From positions 1-64,000 of the forward strand of contig NZ_JANIAA010000005.1 in assembly GCF_024505145.1 (NCBI RefSeq): a stretch of 64,000 bases of DNA, read 5' to 3'. The position numbers and the translations under genes were made by a program. The notes under the pieces were generated by a model. The model searched no databases. It was not told where the DNA came from and saw nothing but the letters and a program-made list of their open reading frames with translations. Every line of letters starts with the position of its first letter. Positions within the stretch are counted from its first letter, which is position 1. Source of the DNA: Streptomyces rugosispiralis. Lineage in GTDB: Bacteria > Actinomycetota > Actinomycetes > Streptomycetales > Streptomycetaceae. This document shows positions 57,156 to 64,000 of the stretch, one piece after another.

Positions 57156-58487
57156 TCAGGCCGCAGCCGCGGGCAACGTGCCCGGATTCGCGTCGGAGCC
57201 CGAGCCGGGTGGGGCGCCGAAGTCGCTGAGGACCGCGCGGGCGGCTCGGCGGCCGGAGGCCAGGGCGCCCTGGACCGTGCTGGAGTCGCGGTGGTCGCCG
57301 CAGACATACAGCCCCGACAGCAGCCGCACCGGGCGGCGTGGGTCGTGGGGTGCGGGCATGGCCGGGACGGCGTAGGGGTCGTGGTGGGCGGCCAGCAGGT
57401 CCCAGGCCGCCGTCGACGTCCCGTACACCGCCGCCAGTTGAGCCCGGACGGCCCGGTCGAGCTCGGCGGTCGGCAGCGCGGTGGAGGCGCCCAGCACCGT
57501 GGAGGTGATCAGCACCCGGCCGGGCGGGGTGCGCGAGGGGTCCACCTCGCTGGCCACCATCGTGTGGGCCACCGGGCCCCCGCCGCCCGCGGCGAGTATC
57601 AGCGCGGGCTCGCGCAGCGGCGGCCGGTCGGCGGTGTGGTGCACCACCGTGACCGGGTGGAAGGCCGGCACCCGCAGTCCGGGCAGCAGTCCGGCCGCGT
57701 CATGTGCCCCGGTGGCCACCAGCACCGCGCGGCAGCCGAACTCGCCGTGTTCGGCGGTGGCCACGGCGGTGGTGGAGGCCGATACGGCCCGGACGCCCGT
57801 ACGGACCGTCCCCGGCGGCAGCGCGGCCGCGAGCAGTTCGGGGACGGTGGACGCGCCGCCCGCCGGGAGGCAGAGGCGGCCGCGTGCGTAGCCGCGCAGC
57901 GCCAGGTCGGCGCAGCGGCTGGAGGTGGTGAGGTCCGGGTCGCTCAGCAGCGAGACGAGCAGCGGACGCAGCACCCCCTCGACCGTACGAGCAGGTAGGC
58001 CCCGCCCCCCCAGGGTCTCGGAGACCGGCCGGTCGGGGCGGGCGAGCAGGCGGTCCGCGGGCAGGGCGGCGAGCCTGCCGAGCGCGGCACCGAGTCGGGC
58101 CTGATCGAGCCCGCTGCCGAGCGGCGCGCGGGCGGCGTTCGCGAGGGCGCGTGCCGTGGTGAATGCGCCCCTCATGCTCCGGGGCGTGTCCACCCGGTGC
58201 GTACGGCCCTCGCTGTGGACCAGCACCCCCTGGGCGAAGGGGCGCAGGGCGAGGGCGCCGAGCCCCGGAGTGCGCCGCAACTCCGGGAACGAGGTGTTCA
58301 TCAGATGGCCGGTGCGGTCCAGCCGGAAGCCGTCCACGGTCTCGGTGGTCATCCGTCCGCCGACATGGGGCGCGGCCTCGAGCACCGTGACCGCGACTCC
58401 CGCGCCGGTCAGCCGATGGGCCGCGGCCAGCCCCGCGAGCCCGGCGCCGACGATGACGACGTCCGTGCGGTGCGCGTGCTTGAGCAC
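57156..58487 (-). CDS. FAD-dependent amine-oxidase/desaturase-like oxidoreductase
   Basis: A 443-residue flavoprotein with an N-terminal dinucleotide-binding motif VVIVGAGLAGLAAAHRL, followed by EAAPHVGGRM, and a C-terminal FAD motif GLYVCGDHRDSSTVQGALASGRRAA (cited in parts). This is the amine-oxidase/phytoene-desaturase superfamily layout. GTG 58487 follows GGGGAGGA. Substrates cannot be deduced; no carotenoid or porphyrin genes are adjacent. Confidence 0.9.
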   Translation of the reverse strand: MLKHAHRTDVVIVGAGLAGLAAAHRLTGAGVAVTVLEAAPHVGGRMTTETVDGFRLDRTGHLMNTSFPELRRTPGLGALALRPFAQGVLVHSEGRTHRVDTPRSMRGAFTTARALANAARAPLGSGLDQARLGAALGRLAALPADRLLARPDRPVSETLGGRGLPARTVEGVLRPLLVSLLSDPDLTTSSRCADLALRGYARGRLCLPAGGASTVPELLAAALPPGTVRTGVRAVSASTTAVATAEHGEFGCRAVLVATGAHDAAGLLPGLRVPAFHPVTVVHHTADRPPLREPALILAAGGGGPVAHTMVASEVDPSRTPPGRVLITSTVLGASTALPTAELDRAVRAQLAAVYGTSTAAWDLLAAHHDPYAVPAMPAPHDPRRPVRLLSGLYVCGDHRDSSTVQGALASGRRAARAVLSDFGAPPGSGSDANPGTLPAAAA

Positions 58488-58789
58488 GTGTCCTCCCCGA
58501 GGTCGGTGCGTCCGTCACGGGGGCTGCTGCCCCGACCGGCGGTCCGGATGCGTGGGTCCCGCGAGTCGGCTCGGCGAGACGGTCTTGACAGTACGGACAT
58601 AAACGGTCGATGCCAGACGCGCATCGACCGGGCACGGGCGCACACCGGTCGCACGCCAGTCGCATGCCGCCATCGAATGGTCCGCGACCGGGGAAGAACC
58701 GGAGCGGGAGGGAGAGCGGGAGGGGCGTGGGAGAGAGAGCGGGAGGGGAGCGGGAGGAGAGCGGCAGGGGCGCGGGGCGCCCAACTCGC
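58488..58789. other. Intergenic region with purine tract
   Basis: 302 bp without a gene. TTGACAGTACGGACATAAACGG at 58585-58606 (in parts TTGACA and TAAACG) resembles promoter hexamers pointing rightward, where no rightward gene follows until 59748. 58700-58770 is an almost pure GGGAG/GAGCGGG purine tract on the + strand, a possible triplex or slippage site. No terminator-like stem is obvious. Confidence 0.5.
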
Positions 58790-59680
58790 CTACTTGAGCG
58801 CCGCCTTGATCGCCTCTTCCACATGCGGGCAGGCGAAGGTGAAGCCGGAGTCCAGAAGGCGGCGGGGGACGGCCCGGACGCTGCCGAGGACGTCCCCGGA
58901 CATCTCGCCCAGGGCGACCCGCAGCGCGGGCGCGGGCACCGAGAAGAGCGTGGGACGGCCCAGCACCCGGCCCATGGCGGCCGTGATCTCGCGGTTGGTC
59001 ACCGGCGTCGGCGCGGTGAGGTTGACCGGCCCGGTGAGCTCGGGCGTGTCGAGGATGTGGCGCAGCGCGGCGACATGGTCCCGCAGCGCGATAAAGCTCC
59101 AGTACTGCCGGCCGCTGCCCATCCGCCCGCCGAGCCCCAGCTTGAACAAGGGGAAGAGCTTCCCCCACGCCCCGCCCTCGGCGGAGACCACCAGACCGGT
59201 CCGGGCGAAGACCGTACGGACGCCCGCCTCCTGCGCCGCGGTCGCCGCCTCCTCCCAGTCCTGGCAGAGATCCGGAAGGAAACCGTGGCCGGGGGGCGCA
59301 CTCTCGTCTACCGCGCGCTCCCCGGTGTCACCGTAGAACCCCACCGCGCTCCCGCTCACCAGCACCCGCGGCGGGGTGTCCAGCGAGGCGACCGCCTCGG
59401 CGATGGCGGCGGTGCCCAGCACCCGGCTGTCCCGGATCTCCTTCTTGTACGCGTCGGTCCAGCGCCGGTCGCCGACGCCCGCGCCCGCGAGATGGACCAC
59501 GGCCGCACAGCCCATCAGCCCGGAGGTGTCCACCCACTGCCGCCGCGGGTCCCACTCCACCTCGTCCTCCGCACGCGGCGGACGCCGCACCAGACGCACC
59601 ACCTGGTGGCCGTCCTCGCGCAGCGAGCGGACGAGTGCCGTGCCGATGAGCCCGGAGGAACCGGTGACCGCGATACGCAT
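58790..59680 (-). CDS. TIGR01777-family NAD(P)-binding epimerase-like protein
   Basis: A 296-residue extended-SDR protein with MRIAVTGSSGLIGTALVRSL (nucleotide site), VVHLAGAGVGDRRW, and the C-terminal DUF1731-type tail (ALGEMSGDVLGSVRAVPRRL, cited in parts) that defines TIGR01777/YfcH. ATG 59680 places the Rossmann motif at residue 5; earlier in-frame codons are rejected. The family has a structural or cell-division-linked role in some bacteria but no firm reaction. It is commonly near lipB/aceE in Streptomyces. Confidence 0.92.
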   Translation of the reverse strand: MRIAVTGSSGLIGTALVRSLREDGHQVVRLVRRPPRAEDEVEWDPRRQWVDTSGLMGCAAVVHLAGAGVGDRRWTDAYKKEIRDSRVLGTAAIAEAVASLDTPPRVLVSGSAVGFYGDTGERAVDESAPPGHGFLPDLCQDWEEAATAAQEAGVRTVFARTGLVVSAEGGAWGKLFPLFKLGLGGRMGSGRQYWSFIALRDHVAALRHILDTPELTGPVNLTAPTPVTNREITAAMGRVLGRPTLFSVPAPALRVALGEMSGDVLGSVRAVPRRLLDSGFTFACPHVEEAIKAALK

Positions 59681-59747
59681 GGCCCCATCCTGCCCCCGAT
59701 CACGGGAGGGATGTCGGACAACGGGCGGGCGTGGCACAGTGATCCGC

Positions 59748-60287
59748 ATGGCCCAGCCCTACGACCCGCCCCGGCCGCCCCGGCCGTCCCAGCGGTCCGA
59801 GCTGATCATCCGACCCGCCGTGCTCGACGACGACACGGCGCTGGCCGAACTCGACCGCCGCACCTGGTCGCCCCTGCACGCCGTACAGCCGAGGCCGCAG
59901 CCGCCGTACGACCCCTTCTTCACCCTCCACAACCGCGTCGAGCAGATCCTCGTGGCCGAGCTAGCCGGGTCCCCCGTCGGCTACCTGCGGCTGGTGCCGC
60001 CGACCCCGCTGGCCTGCAACGCCCATGTCCGCCAGATCCAGGGGCTCGCGGTGGACGAGCGGATGCGGGGGAAGGGCGTGGCGCGGGCGCTGCTCGGCGC
60101 CGCGTACCGGGAGGCGCGGCGGCAGGGCGCGACCCGGATGACCCTGCGGGTGCTGGGCCACAACACCCCGGCACGGCGGCTGTACGCGTCGGAGGGGTTC
60201 GCGGTGGAGGGCGTGCTGCCGGGGGAGTTCCTGCTGGAGGGGGAGTACGTGGACGATGTGCTGATGGGGCGCCCGCTGGACGGCTGA
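59748..60287 (+). CDS. GNAT-family N-acetyltransferase
   Basis: A 179-residue protein with the acetyl-CoA loop IQGLAVDERMRGKGVARALLG and a following strand VLGHNTPARRLYASEGFAVEG (cited in parts), characteristic of the RimI-type GNAT core. ATG 59748 lacks a good ribosome site. It is divergent from the TIGR01777 gene (67-bp gap). The substrate is unknown. Confidence 0.88.
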   Translation: MAQPYDPPRPPRPSQRSELIIRPAVLDDDTALAELDRRTWSPLHAVQPRPQPPYDPFFTLHNRVEQILVAELAGSPVGYLRLVPPTPLACNAHVRQIQGLAVDERMRGKGVARALLGAAYREARRQGATRMTLRVLGHNTPARRLYASEGFAVEGVLPGEFLLEGEYVDDVLMGRPLDG

Positions 60288-60324
60288 GGCGCGAGCCCCG
60301 GGCCACCCCCGGGCAACCGGGCGG

Positions 60325-60846
60325 TCAGGCCCTGAACCGCTCCCACAGCCGCGGATACCGCTCCGCCAGCACCGCCTCGCTCTCGAAGTCGAGGGGCTCC
60401 CCGATCGGCTCCCGCGGCGTGGGCGAGAGCCCCAGCTCCGGCAGGGGCGCACCGGTCAGCCGCTCGTACGCCTCGTCCGCCGCGTACCCCAGGTCCTCGC
60501 AGTCGCCGTCCACCTGCTCGTCGAAGTCCTCGAGCAGTTCGGCGAGCGCGTCCGGATCGTGCAGCGCACCCTCGAAGACCTCCCGGCCCTGGCCGATCAG
60601 CCAGTAGCGGAACGCCTCGAAGGCGTCGTCGCTGACCCCGCCGAGCAGCACCCAGGCGGCGCCCCACACATCCCAGCGGTACGCCCGGTCGGAGCGGGCC
60701 TCGAAGTGCCGGGCGAAGTCCAGCACCGCGTCGGGGTCGAGCCGTGAAAGCTGCTCGACGAGCAGGTCGGACTGGTCCTCGGGGTCGCCGTCCGCGGCCT
60801 CCCGAGCGCCGTCGACCAGCCCCCAGAACTCCGTCTCGTCCATCAT
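60325..60846 (-). CDS. DUF4240 protein
   Basis: A 173-residue acidic protein starting MMDETEFWGLVDGAREAADGD, the DUF4240 pattern (F-W-x-L-[IV]-D), with WDVWGAAWVLLGGVSDDAFEAFRYWLIGQG (cited in parts). It is soluble with no export signal. The two adjacent ATG codons make the exact start ambiguous by one residue. The function is unknown; some members lie in toxin-immunity contexts, but no toxin is visible here. Confidence 0.88.
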   Translation of the reverse strand: MMDETEFWGLVDGAREAADGDPEDQSDLLVEQLSRLDPDAVLDFARHFEARSDRAYRWDVWGAAWVLLGGVSDDAFEAFRYWLIGQGREVFEGALHDPDALAELLEDFDEQVDGDCEDLGYAADEAYERLTGAPLPELGLSPTPREPIGEPLDFESEAVLAERYPRLWERFRA

Positions 60847-61020
60847 CACGGGACCAGGATCGGCCCTCCCGCGCACCCCCGCACGCGGAACGCGCCGGAT
60901 GCGGCCGCCTCGCGATACCGGACAGCAGATGTCGGATTTCCCTGCGAAGGTCGACCCGTGGCCGACCCGGGTCGGCCACATCACCCGACACGGCATCCAC
61001 ATCGAGAGGACGTATGGGAC

Positions 61021-61941
61021 GTGAGCACACAGGGCGCACTGGCGGGCCGGGTCGCGCTTGTCGCGGGGGCGACGCGCGGCGCGGGCCGGGCGATGGCCGT
61101 CGAGCTGGGGGCGGCCGGGGCCACCGTCTACGCGACGGGGCGCACCACGCGTGAGCGGGTCAGCGAGGTGGGGCGGGCCACCGAGACCATCGAGGAGACC
61201 GCGGAGCTGATCACGGCCGCGGGCGGCACGGGCGTCGCGGTCCCGGCGGACCATCTCGAGCCCGAGCAGGTCCGCGCGCTGGTGGAGCGGATCGACCGGG
61301 AGCAGGGCCGGCTGGACGTCCTGGTCAATGACGTATGGGGCGGTGAGGCGCTGATCGAGTTCGGCAAGAAGAGCTGGGAGACGAGTCTGGCGGGCGGGCT
61401 GCGGATGCTCCGGCTCGGCGTCGAGACCCACCTGATCACCAGCTACTACGCGCTGCCGCTGCTGATTCGGCACCCGGGCGGGCTGGTGGTCGAGGTGACC
61501 GACGGCAACGCGGAGTTCAACCGGACCTACCGTGAGAACCTCTTCTACGACCTCGCCAAGAACGCCCCGATCCGCACCGCCTTCGGGCTCGCGGAGGAGC
61601 TGAAGGAGTTCGACGGCACGGCGGTCAGCGTCTCGCCGGGCTTTCTGCGCTCCGAGCAGATGCTGGACCACTTCGGGGTGACGGAGGAGAACTGGCGGGA
61701 CGCGGTGGAGAAGGAGCCGCACTTCGCCATCGCCGAGTCGCCGCACTACGTCGGGCGCGCGGTCGCCGCGCTCGCCGCCGACCCGGACCGGGCGCGGTGG
61801 AGCGGCAAGTCCGTGTTCAGCGGGGAGCTGGCCAAGGTCTACGGCTTCACCGATCTGGACGGCTCGCGGCCGGACGCCTTCGGCTACTTCCGGGACGTCG
61901 TCTTCGGCGGCAAGGCGGGCACGGCGGCCGACTACCGGTAA
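61021..61941 (+). CDS. Short-chain dehydrogenase/reductase
   Basis: A 306-residue SDR with NAD(P) motif VAGATRGAGRAMAVEL, the VNDVWGG segment in place of NNAG, and the catalytic pair in YDLAK (YxxxK). The start GTG 61021 follows GAGGACG. The long form resembles DHRS1-like SDRs. It is convergent with the WYL regulator gene. The substrate is unknown. Confidence 0.9.
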   Translation: MSTQGALAGRVALVAGATRGAGRAMAVELGAAGATVYATGRTTRERVSEVGRATETIEETAELITAAGGTGVAVPADHLEPEQVRALVERIDREQGRLDVLVNDVWGGEALIEFGKKSWETSLAGGLRMLRLGVETHLITSYYALPLLIRHPGGLVVEVTDGNAEFNRTYRENLFYDLAKNAPIRTAFGLAEELKEFDGTAVSVSPGFLRSEQMLDHFGVTEENWRDAVEKEPHFAIAESPHYVGRAVAALAADPDRARWSGKSVFSGELAKVYGFTDLDGSRPDAFGYFRDVVFGGKAGTAADYR

Positions 61942-61965
61942 GGCCGCGCCTTGTATCCGTACGGC

Positions 61966-62931
61966 TCACGGGTACAGCTCCGCCGTACGGCGCGCCGCCT
62001 CCGCGAAGAGCGCCCGCAGCTCCGGCGGCCCCAGCACCTCCGCCTCCGGGCCGAGCCCGAGCAGCTGGGCGAGGGCGACCTCGTAGGACTCGACGGGCAG
62101 GGTGACGGTGAGCCGCCCCTGCCCGTCGGGCTCCCCGGCCTCGCGTACCGCCTCCTCGGCCGCCACCCGGTCCGTGACATGCGGCAGCCGCCGGGCCCCG
62201 GCCGGGGTCAGCCGTACGACGGCCCGCTCCCGCAGGATCGAGCGGGCGAACTGCTCGGCCCGCTCCTCCCAGAAGGCGGGCAGGTCGAACTCCTCGTCCC
62301 GGGTGAAGCGGGCGCCGGTCGGTTCCACGGCGGCGAAACGATCCACCCGGTAGACCCGGAAGCCGCCCTCCGCGCGGGCCGCGAGATACCAGACGCCCGC
62401 CTTGAGCACGAGCCCGTACGGTTCCAGCTCCCGCCGGACCTCCGCGTCCCGGCGCCGGTAGCGGACGGCGATCCGCAGATCGTCCCAGACCGCGTCGGCG
62501 ATGCCCGGCAGCAGCTCCGGCGCCTCCGGCTCGCGCCACCAGCCCGGGGCGTCGAGGTGGAACCGCTGGGCCACCGTGTGGGAGGCGTCCCGCAGCTCCG
62601 GGACCAGCGCGGCGGACACCTTCAGCCGGGCGGCGGAGGCGGCGTCCGCGAGCCCCATCTCGCGCAGCGCGGAGGGCACACCGGACAGGAACAACGCCTC
62701 GGCCTCGGTCCGCCCGAGGCCGGTCAGCCGGGTGCGGTAGCCGCCGATGAGCCGGTAGCCCCCGGCCCGGCCCCGGTCCGCGTAGACCGGGATCCCCGCC
62801 TCGGACAGCGCGGCGGCGTCCCGCGTCACGGTTCGCTCCGAAACCTCCAGCTCCCGCGCCAGCTCGGCCCCCGTGATCGAGGGCCGAGCCTGGAGCAGAA
62901 GCACCATCTTGATGAGCCGGGCAGCACGCAC
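61966..62931 (-). CDS. YafY-type WYL-domain regulator
   Basis: A 321-residue protein: an N-terminal HTH_11 (VRAARLIKMVLLLQ...ELARELEVSERTVTRDAAAL, cited in parts), a linker with GGYRLIGGYRTRL, and a WYL domain with EPYGLVLKAGVWYLAARAEGG followed by the WCX-like C-terminus. GTG 62931 was chosen because GGGG lies upstream. It may sense a nucleotide or small ligand. It is convergent with the SDR gene. Confidence 0.88.
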   Translation of the reverse strand: MRAARLIKMVLLLQARPSITGAELARELEVSERTVTRDAAALSEAGIPVYADRGRAGGYRLIGGYRTRLTGLGRTEAEALFLSGVPSALREMGLADAASAARLKVSAALVPELRDASHTVAQRFHLDAPGWWREPEAPELLPGIADAVWDDLRIAVRYRRRDAEVRRELEPYGLVLKAGVWYLAARAEGGFRVYRVDRFAAVEPTGARFTRDEEFDLPAFWEERAEQFARSILRERAVVRLTPAGARRLPHVTDRVAAEEAVREAGEPDGQGRLTVTLPVESYEVALAQLLGLGPEAEVLGPPELRALFAEAARRTAELYP

Positions 62932-62983
62932 GGCCCCATGATGCCGTGCCCTCCGGGCGAGCGCCGGACCATGGCGGGTGGCC

Positions 62984-63170
62984 CCGCCCCTGGCCCCCGG
63001 ACGCCCTTCGGGCGTGTCCTCAAACGCCGGACGGGCTGAAATCAGCCCCTCCAGGGGGCACCTCCCAGCGGTAGCTGGGGGAGTTTGAGGAGCGGGGTCT
63101 GGGGCGGAGCCCCAGTTGAGGGAAGGGGCGGGAGGGGGAAGCACCTATATGCGGCTCCGCCGCGTGGCCC
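62984..63170. repeat. Dispersed intergenic repeat carrying the 31-nt hairpin
   Basis: The sequence matches 22979-23122 closely: GGACGCCCTTCGGGCGT, GGACGGGCTGAAATCAGCCC, GAGGAGCGGGGTCTGG and the GGGAAGGGGCGGG end. It contains an extra AGGGGGCACCTCCC...GGGGGAG element (63053-63083) where the other copy has four bases. The block ends with a TATGCGGCTCCGCCGCG hairpin. It lies between the WYL and aceE genes. Confidence 0.85.
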
Positions 63171-63194
63171 GCCGCGGGCGTCCCCCCGGCGCCG

Positions 63195-64000
63195 TCAGAT
63201 GCCGTAGCGCTCCGCGGCCTCCTTGGGGGCCGTGGTGCGGACCGCGCCCTGGCGGGCGAGGCGGGACAGGGCGGTCACCACGATGGCGGGGGCGTCCACG
63301 CCGAAGTGGCGGCGGGCGGCCTCGCGGGTGTCGGAGAGGCCGAAGCCGTCCGTGCCCAGCGAGTACCAGTCCTGCTCGACCCACTGGCTGATCTGGTCGG
63401 GGACGGCCCGCATCCAGTCGCTGACGGCGAGGACCGGGCCCGGTGCGCCTGCCAGGGCACGGGTGACGTACGGGACCCGGTCTTCGCCCTTGAGCTGCGC
63501 CGCGTCACAGGACAGGGCGTCGCGGCGCAGCTCGCTCCAGGAGGTGGCGGACCACACGTCGGCGGCCACGCCCCAGTCGTCGGCGAGGAGTTTCTGGGCC
63601 TCCAGCGCCCAGTGGACGGCGGTGCCGGAGGCGAGGAGCTGGATACGGGGGGAGTCCCCGGCCGGGGCCGTGGCCTCCTGGTAGCGGTACAGGCCCTTGA
63701 GGATGCCCTCCTCGACGCCGTCACCCGACGGCATCGCCGGCTGCACCTTGGGCTCGTTGTAGACCGTCAGGTAGTAGAAGACGTCCTCGGCCTCGGGGCC
63801 GTACATCCGCCGCAGACCATCCCGCACGATCGCGCCCACCTCGTAGGCGAACGCCGGGTCGTAGGCGAGCGCCGCCGGGTTGGTGGAGGCGATCAGCGGG
63901 GAGTGGCCGTCGGCGTGCTGCAGGCCCTCGCCGGTCATCGTCGTACGGCCGGCCGTGGCGCCGATGAGGAAGCCGCGGCCGAGCTGGTCGGCCAGCGCCC
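63195..64000 (-). CDS. aceE: Pyruvate dehydrogenase E1 component, C-terminal part (runs off window)
   Basis: At least 268 residues of the homodimeric AceE C-terminus are visible. The frame is open to the window edge (LADQLGRGFLIGATAGRTT, then GEGLQHADGHSPL). Further landmarks are DVFYYLTVYNEPKVQPAMP, the SWSELRRDA segment, and the terminal DTREAARRHFGVDA with KEAAERYGI at the end. This is the actinobacterial single-chain E1, which decarboxylates pyruvate and passes acetyl to lipoylated E2, linking it to lipA/lipB nearby. Confidence 0.95.
   Translation of the reverse strand, partial: ALADQLGRGFLIGATAGRTTMTGEGLQHADGHSPLIASTNPAALAYDPAFAYEVGAIVRDGLRRMYGPEAEDVFYYLTVYNEPKVQPAMPSGDGVEEGILKGLYRYQEATAPAGDSPRIQLLASGTAVHWALEAQKLLADDWGVAADVWSATSWSELRRDALSCDAAQLKGEDRVPYVTRALAGAPGPVLAVSDWMRAVPDQISQWVEQDWYSLGTDGFGLSDTREAARRHFGVDAPAIVVTALSRLARQGAVRTTAPKEAAERYGI

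Overview
The window is chromosomal DNA from a high-GC actinomycete, almost certainly a Streptomyces. Pointers are the roughly 70% or higher GC with strong third-position GC bias, GTG starts and short overlaps between co-directional genes, and the WhiJ-type XRE/DUF397/ATPase trio. The right half carries a core block (glnA, RDD protein, DUF4191 protein, lipA, lipB, TIGR01777 oxidoreductase, aceE) whose order resembles the Streptomyces core chromosome. The species cannot be named from the sequence alone. No rRNA, tRNA, CRISPR array, prophage or intact insertion sequence was seen.

Layout. 1-1439: XRE/DUF5753 regulator, DUF397 protein and a divergent ATPase fragment. 1440-2011: non-coding, with a 350-bp imperfect palindrome. 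2012-8072: DinB-like protein; a leftward operon (threonine-synthase-like enzyme, YheO-type regulator, APH(6)-type kinase, metallo-hydrolase) behind an AT-rich palindrome; HAD phosphatase; PAP2 membrane protein. 8565-20818: maltodextrin locus with a LacI regulator, intracellular GH13 glucosidase, malEFG, a second LacI regulator fused to a repetitive leader, a secreted alpha-amylase and a secreted pullulanase. 20940-26313: an unrecognised membrane protein and a Tat-exported GH89 enzyme. 26452-33012: two-component pair with a divergent MMPL transporter, orphan OmpR-type regulator, small ORF, tautomerase and SPW-repeat protein. 33154-37785: a putative catabolic gene set (DUF2848, MFS transporter, nitrilase-family amidase, cupin, GntR regulator) joined by a shared operator. 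37856-44126: reductase/TetR pair, pyrophosphatase, ABC exporter, LysE transporter, acetyltransferase. 44127-46719: two signal-less Ig-like repeat proteins, each behind the same 58-bp upstream box. 46753-52103: glnA with a GlnR operator, RDD and DUF4191 membrane proteins, a small protein, lipA, lipB. 52308-64000: TPR-type regulator, ArsR regulator facing an MFS gene broken by a short hairpin insertion, a repeat-rich stretch, FAD oxidoreductase, TIGR01777 protein, acetyltransferase, DUF4240 protein, SDR, WYL regulator and the 3' part of aceE.

How the genes work together. The maltodextrin locus is a full utilisation circuit: secreted amylase and pullulanase cut starch and pullulan, MalEFG imports the oligosaccharides (its ATPase must lie elsewhere), and the intracellular glucosidase releases glucose. 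Conserved clusters of CTTGCA/CTTGCG boxes lie in both main control regions, fitting control by one or both LacI proteins. glnA and lipA/lipB/aceE belong to nitrogen assimilation and lipoylated pyruvate dehydrogenase.

The least explained items are the Ig-like gene pair with its conserved upstream box, the DUF2848/amidase/GntR set, the 350-bp palindrome, the repetitive N-terminus of the second LacI regulator, and the 31-nt hairpin element found both inside an MFS gene and inside an intergenic repeat. All functions are inferred by eye from motifs; no database search was run.
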